The notes beneath the pieces are model-generated. The model worked only from the letters and a program-made list of their open reading frames with translations, was not told the origin of the DNA and made no database searches. From the NCBI GenBank assembly GCA_964646415.1, contig CAZYEL010000003.1, positions 16,538 to 80,537 on the forward strand: a stretch of 64,000 bases of DNA, read 5' to 3'. Source of the stretch: VGJV01 sp964646415 (lineage in GTDB: Bacteria > Patescibacteriota > Minisyncoccia > UBA6257 > 2-01-FULL-56-20). Below are positions 63,904 through 64,000 of the stretch, piece after piece. A program made the position numbers and the translations under genes. Within the stretch, counting starts at the first letter, position 1; every line of letters starts with the position of its first letter.

Positions 63904-64000
63904 TAATTGGATTGTAACAAATGAGGGAGGGTGGCAAGTGTGGATAAAGTCAGTTCAAGAAACTAGCGCAACGAGCAAAACAGAGATACATTCGTTGCTA

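Overview
The window looks like a chromosomal contig of a Candidate Phyla Radiation (Patescibacteria) bacterium, most likely a Parcubacteria-type lineage. Evidence: the str-S10-spc ribosomal cluster has no rpmD (uL30), and rpsE and rplO overlap directly; tandem short adenylate kinases sit beside secY; there are two ~600-residue Cys-rich zinc-ribbon proteins of a kind I associate with Parcubacteria; secreted proteins end in short coiled coils; intergenic palindromes are abundant. UGA is a normal stop, and prfB keeps its CUU-UGA-C frameshift, so this is not a UGA-recoding lineage.

Layout. 1-5,100 (+): a Cys-rich protein with a decayed copy of its 3' end, a large inverted repeat, then a promoter, a cobalamin riboswitch with terminator/antiterminator, a secreted transcobalamin-like protein and a membrane-anchored partner. 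5,092-8,082 (-): a large secreted metzincin-type protease. 8,143-13,272 (-): an operon of ArsR regulator, B12-dependent ribonucleotide reductase (nrdJ), corrinoid adenosyltransferase (cobO/btuR), a probable ECF S component and two DoxX-like membrane proteins. Together these two blocks look like a cobalamin capture, activation and use system. 13,516-15,288: an HXXEE membrane protein and two methyltransferases.

15,427-22,841 (-): a compact metal-resistance operon led by a CsoR/RcnR-family repressor with a clear operator and ending in a CopA ATPase and a TRASH/YHS-like protein. It contains three YHS proteins plus DUF302, DUF5676, DUF2933, ICMT-like and lycopene-cyclase-like membrane proteins. 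22,898-27,219 (-): an extracytoplasmic thiol-redox cluster (CcdA, thioredoxin-fold protein, DUF1573, SHOCT and uncharacterised anchored proteins). 27,291-30,031: an unstable stretch with a 51-bp direct repeat flanking small genes and a RelE/ParE-type toxin-antitoxin pair, then an IS30-family element that has truncated an FN3-like gene. 30,146-38,212: the second Cys-rich protein, ftsX, ftsE, prfB, tRNA-Thr and dnaE. 38,249-59,171 (-): an hsdS remnant, a cytidylyltransferase, lysS, greA, a glycosyltransferase, map, two adk genes, secY and the r-protein, tuf and fusA genes.

59,345-64,000: an M50 protease, then a complete tRNA-Arg(TCG) sitting inside the anticodon loop of a second, otherwise canonical tRNA sequence, then two secreted/anchored proteins, one a 1,047-residue repeat protein. 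Several families of short palindromes are scattered throughout. Some lie in frame inside essential genes (prfB, fusA, rplC), and some are nested in other repeats.
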